Source: a bacterium
GTDB taxonomy: Bacteria > Desulfobacterota > UBA8473
Length of the DNA: 7,689 nucleotides
Assembly (NCBI GenBank): GCA_009773075.1
Contig: WOUX01000244.1
Span: 1 to 7,689 of the forward strand
Reading direction: 5' to 3'
Part shown: positions 6,514 through 7,689 of the stretch, one piece after another
Numbering within the stretch: position 1 is the first letter of the stretch
Layout of the letters: each line of letters opens with the position of its first letter
The notes under the pieces: model-generated
Databases searched by the model: none
Told to the model about the DNA's origin: nothing
Seen by the model: the letters and a program-made list of their open reading frames with translations, nothing else
Translations under genes and position numbers: made by a program

Positions 6514-6553
6514 TAGGCTGTTGCCTTACCTTATTATAGTTAGAATCAAGAAT

Positions 6554-6611
6554 AGAGCCATGAAGGCTTAAACGAAGACCAGGAGGTCTGAAAAGCTTTT
6601 ATGGCTTTTTT
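6554..6611 (+). promoter_or_regulatory. Structured leader RNA element 2, terminator-like, upstream of the outer-membrane gene
   Basis: GCCATGAAGGCTT (6557-6569) pairs with AAGCTTTTATGGC (6593-6605), with G-U pairs at 6562/6600 and 6565/6597. Inside, AGACC (6576-6580) and GGTCT (6585-6589) form a hairpin with loop AGGA. The stem ends in TTTTTT (6606-6611), giving an intrinsic-terminator shape within the leader, 30 nt before the start codon. Compared with element 1, the outer-stem pair C3297-G3337 is replaced by T6561-A6601, and the inner stem is swapped from GGTC/GACC to GACC/GGTC. These compensated changes indicate selection on RNA structure. No strong promoter is evident just upstream; the TATAGT at 6535-6540 lacks a good -35 partner. 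Alternatively it could be the terminator of the upstream gene. Confidence 0.7.
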
Positions 6612-6641
6612 ATTTCAAGAAAACCAAAAGGAGGAGAAAAG

Positions 6642-7397
6642 ATGTTTATACGAATAGTTGTATTCCTAACTATGCTGTTTTGGAGTGGATTGGCATTTGG
6701 TGCACATCCCCTTATAACAGACGATGCAGGCACCCTCGGCAAGGGGAAGTTTCAGCTTGAACTCAATGGAAAGTATGACCACACTGATAAGGATGGAGTT
6801 ACAGAAAAAACAACTGAGATGGCAACAGCATTGGGCTATGGGGTAACGAATAACATGGACATAGTTTTAGGTATCCCATACCAGCATACAAGGACAGAGG
6901 ATTCAGAAACCACAAATACAGAGGATGGCATATCAGATGCATCTATTGATTTAAAATGGCGTTTTTATGAAAGGGATGGTTTCAGCATTGCCCTGAAACC
7001 CGGTATCACATTCCCCACAGGGGACGATCAAAAAGGGCTTGGTGCCGGGAGGGTGACATATGGGGTATTTTTTATTAATACAAAGGAAATAGGGGCGTGG
7101 GCATTTCACTTAAACCTGGGATACAAGAGGAATGAAAACGAGGTTGATGAGGAAAAGGATATATGGCATGCCTCTATAGCATCAGAAGTGGAGGTAGCCA
7201 GAGATATTAAAGCGGTTGTAAACATTGGTACAGAGAGAAACACTGATAAGACTTCTGACACGAACCCTGCTTTTATCTTAGGCGGATTAATCTACTCTAT
7301 ATCAGAGAGCTTTGATGTGGATTTTGGTGTCAAGGGCGGGCTTAATAAAGCAGAGCCGGATTATTCAATCCTTGCGGGAATAACGCTGAGGTTCTAG
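6642..7397 (+). CDS. Outer-membrane beta-barrel protein (PF13557-like putative transporter)
   Basis: This 251-residue protein starts with a signal peptide (MFIRIVVFLTMLFWSGLAFG, then AHP), consistent with export by Sec. The mature start HPLITDDAGTLGKGKFQLE, alternating hydrophobic/polar strands throughout, and the terminal ITLRF with C-terminal Phe all indicate an outer-membrane barrel. The pattern fits the family annotated as phenol MetA-pathway-type putative transporters, whose substrate is generally unknown. Recurring strand-turn units such as GYGVTNNMDIVLGIPY and LKPGITFPTGDD support this. AGGAGG at 6629-6634 fixes the ATG at 6642. Its leader shares the architecture of the cbiM leader, so a role in passing nickel, cobalt or a chelate across the outer membrane is a reasonable inference, but unproven. 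Confidence 0.85.
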   Translation: MFIRIVVFLTMLFWSGLAFGAHPLITDDAGTLGKGKFQLELNGKYDHTDKDGVTEKTTEMATALGYGVTNNMDIVLGIPYQHTRTEDSETTNTEDGISDASIDLKWRFYERDGFSIALKPGITFPTGDDQKGLGAGRVTYGVFFINTKEIGAWAFHLNLGYKRNENEVDEEKDIWHASIASEVEVARDIKAVVNIGTERNTDKTSDTNPAFILGGLIYSISESFDVDFGVKGGLNKAEPDYSILAGITLRF

Positions 7398-7689
7398 GGT
7401 GTAATTTTCAACTGTTATAGACAGGAGGGCATCAGGGGGCACATCCAATCTGGAGAATATCTTTTTCTCCACTTCGATTGCCCTCTTTTCCGATTGAGTG
7501 ATTAAATAGGCCCTTTCCTGATTGATGTCGTATCTTGTTCTCAGGTCATCAAATCTTTTTCTAAGGGTTACAACCTTATTATGCAGGACCCTCTTGTCAG
7601 CATAGTTGACGATCTCTATCTCTGAAATTGTGGGTGAATTTGTAGCATCATCGGTCATTACATGCTGTCTGACTATTTCGCTTATACTT
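7365..7689 (-). CDS. Probable HD-domain family protein, C-terminal part (partial)
   Basis: An open frame enters from the right edge on the - strand and stops at 7365-7367. It stays open upstream of the ATG at 7658, which has no ribosome binding site, so the real start is probably outside the window. The visible peptide includes EIEIVNYADKRVLHNKVVTL, then KRFDDLRTRYDI, a pattern I associate with the C-terminal helices of small HD-domain phosphohydrolases. The catalytic His and Asp residues would lie beyond the edge, so this call is tentative. Its last 33 nt overlap the 3' end of the convergent outer-membrane gene. It accounts for the otherwise empty stretch 7398-7689. Confidence 0.6.
   Translation of the reverse strand, partial: SISEIVRQHVMTDDATNSPTISEIEIVNYADKRVLHNKVVTLRKRFDDLRTRYDINQERAYLITQSEKRAIEVEKKIFSRLDVPPDALLSITVENYTLEPQRYSRKD

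Noticed and set aside
6516..6524. Sigma-54 promoter before the outer-membrane gene
   Set aside because: GG and GC are present, but only 5 nt apart instead of the required 10, and no wider consensus is seen.

Overview
The window reads as a chromosomal segment of a Gram-negative, probably anaerobic bacterium, perhaps Desulfobacterota-like. The evidence is an outer-membrane beta-barrel protein with a signal peptide and C-terminal Phe, a leuC-leuD-leuB-asd gene order familiar from that group, strong GGAGG-type ribosome binding sites, and moderate to low GC. The taxonomic guess is inference only. Nearly every gene is on the + strand; the exception is a partial gene entering from the right end on the - strand.

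Region 1 (1-3180) is an amino-acid biosynthesis operon. It holds the tail of leuC, leuD (11 nt overlap), a small cupin protein, leuB, and asd (aspartate-semialdehyde dehydrogenase). asd is broken near codon 231: a short stretch of conserved sequence is missing and the frame shifts, so its C-terminal third lies in another frame.

Region 2 (about 3213-5831) is a nickel/cobalt ECF-type import operon with its own promoter-like sequences and a structured leader. The order is cbiM/nikM (metal-binding S-component), a PDGLE-domain small membrane protein (CbiN/NikN role), cbiQ (EcfT) and cbiO (ATPase). cbiO carries an internal deletion that removes the whole Walker A region and shifts the frame, so as written the importer has no functional dedicated ATPase.

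Region 3 (5832-7397) holds a 193-residue His/Cys-rich protein and a 251-residue outer-membrane barrel protein. The first looks like a metal-handling protein with a helical His-rich N-terminal domain, an HEHDPHDHD linker and a seven-cysteine C-terminal domain that I do not recognise.

The most notable observation is that cbiM and the outer-membrane barrel gene are each preceded by a leader element of the same architecture. Each has a 49-nt core beginning GCCAYGAAGGC, an inner C-AGRA-G hairpin, a long outer stem with compensatory base changes, a U-tract, and then a GGAGG ribosome binding site. I match it to no riboswitch class I know. It could be a metal- or cofactor-responsive attenuator coordinating the inner-membrane importer with an outer-membrane channel. 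Two frame-breaking deletions in otherwise clean operons (asd and cbiO) also deserve checking as real lesions or assembly errors.
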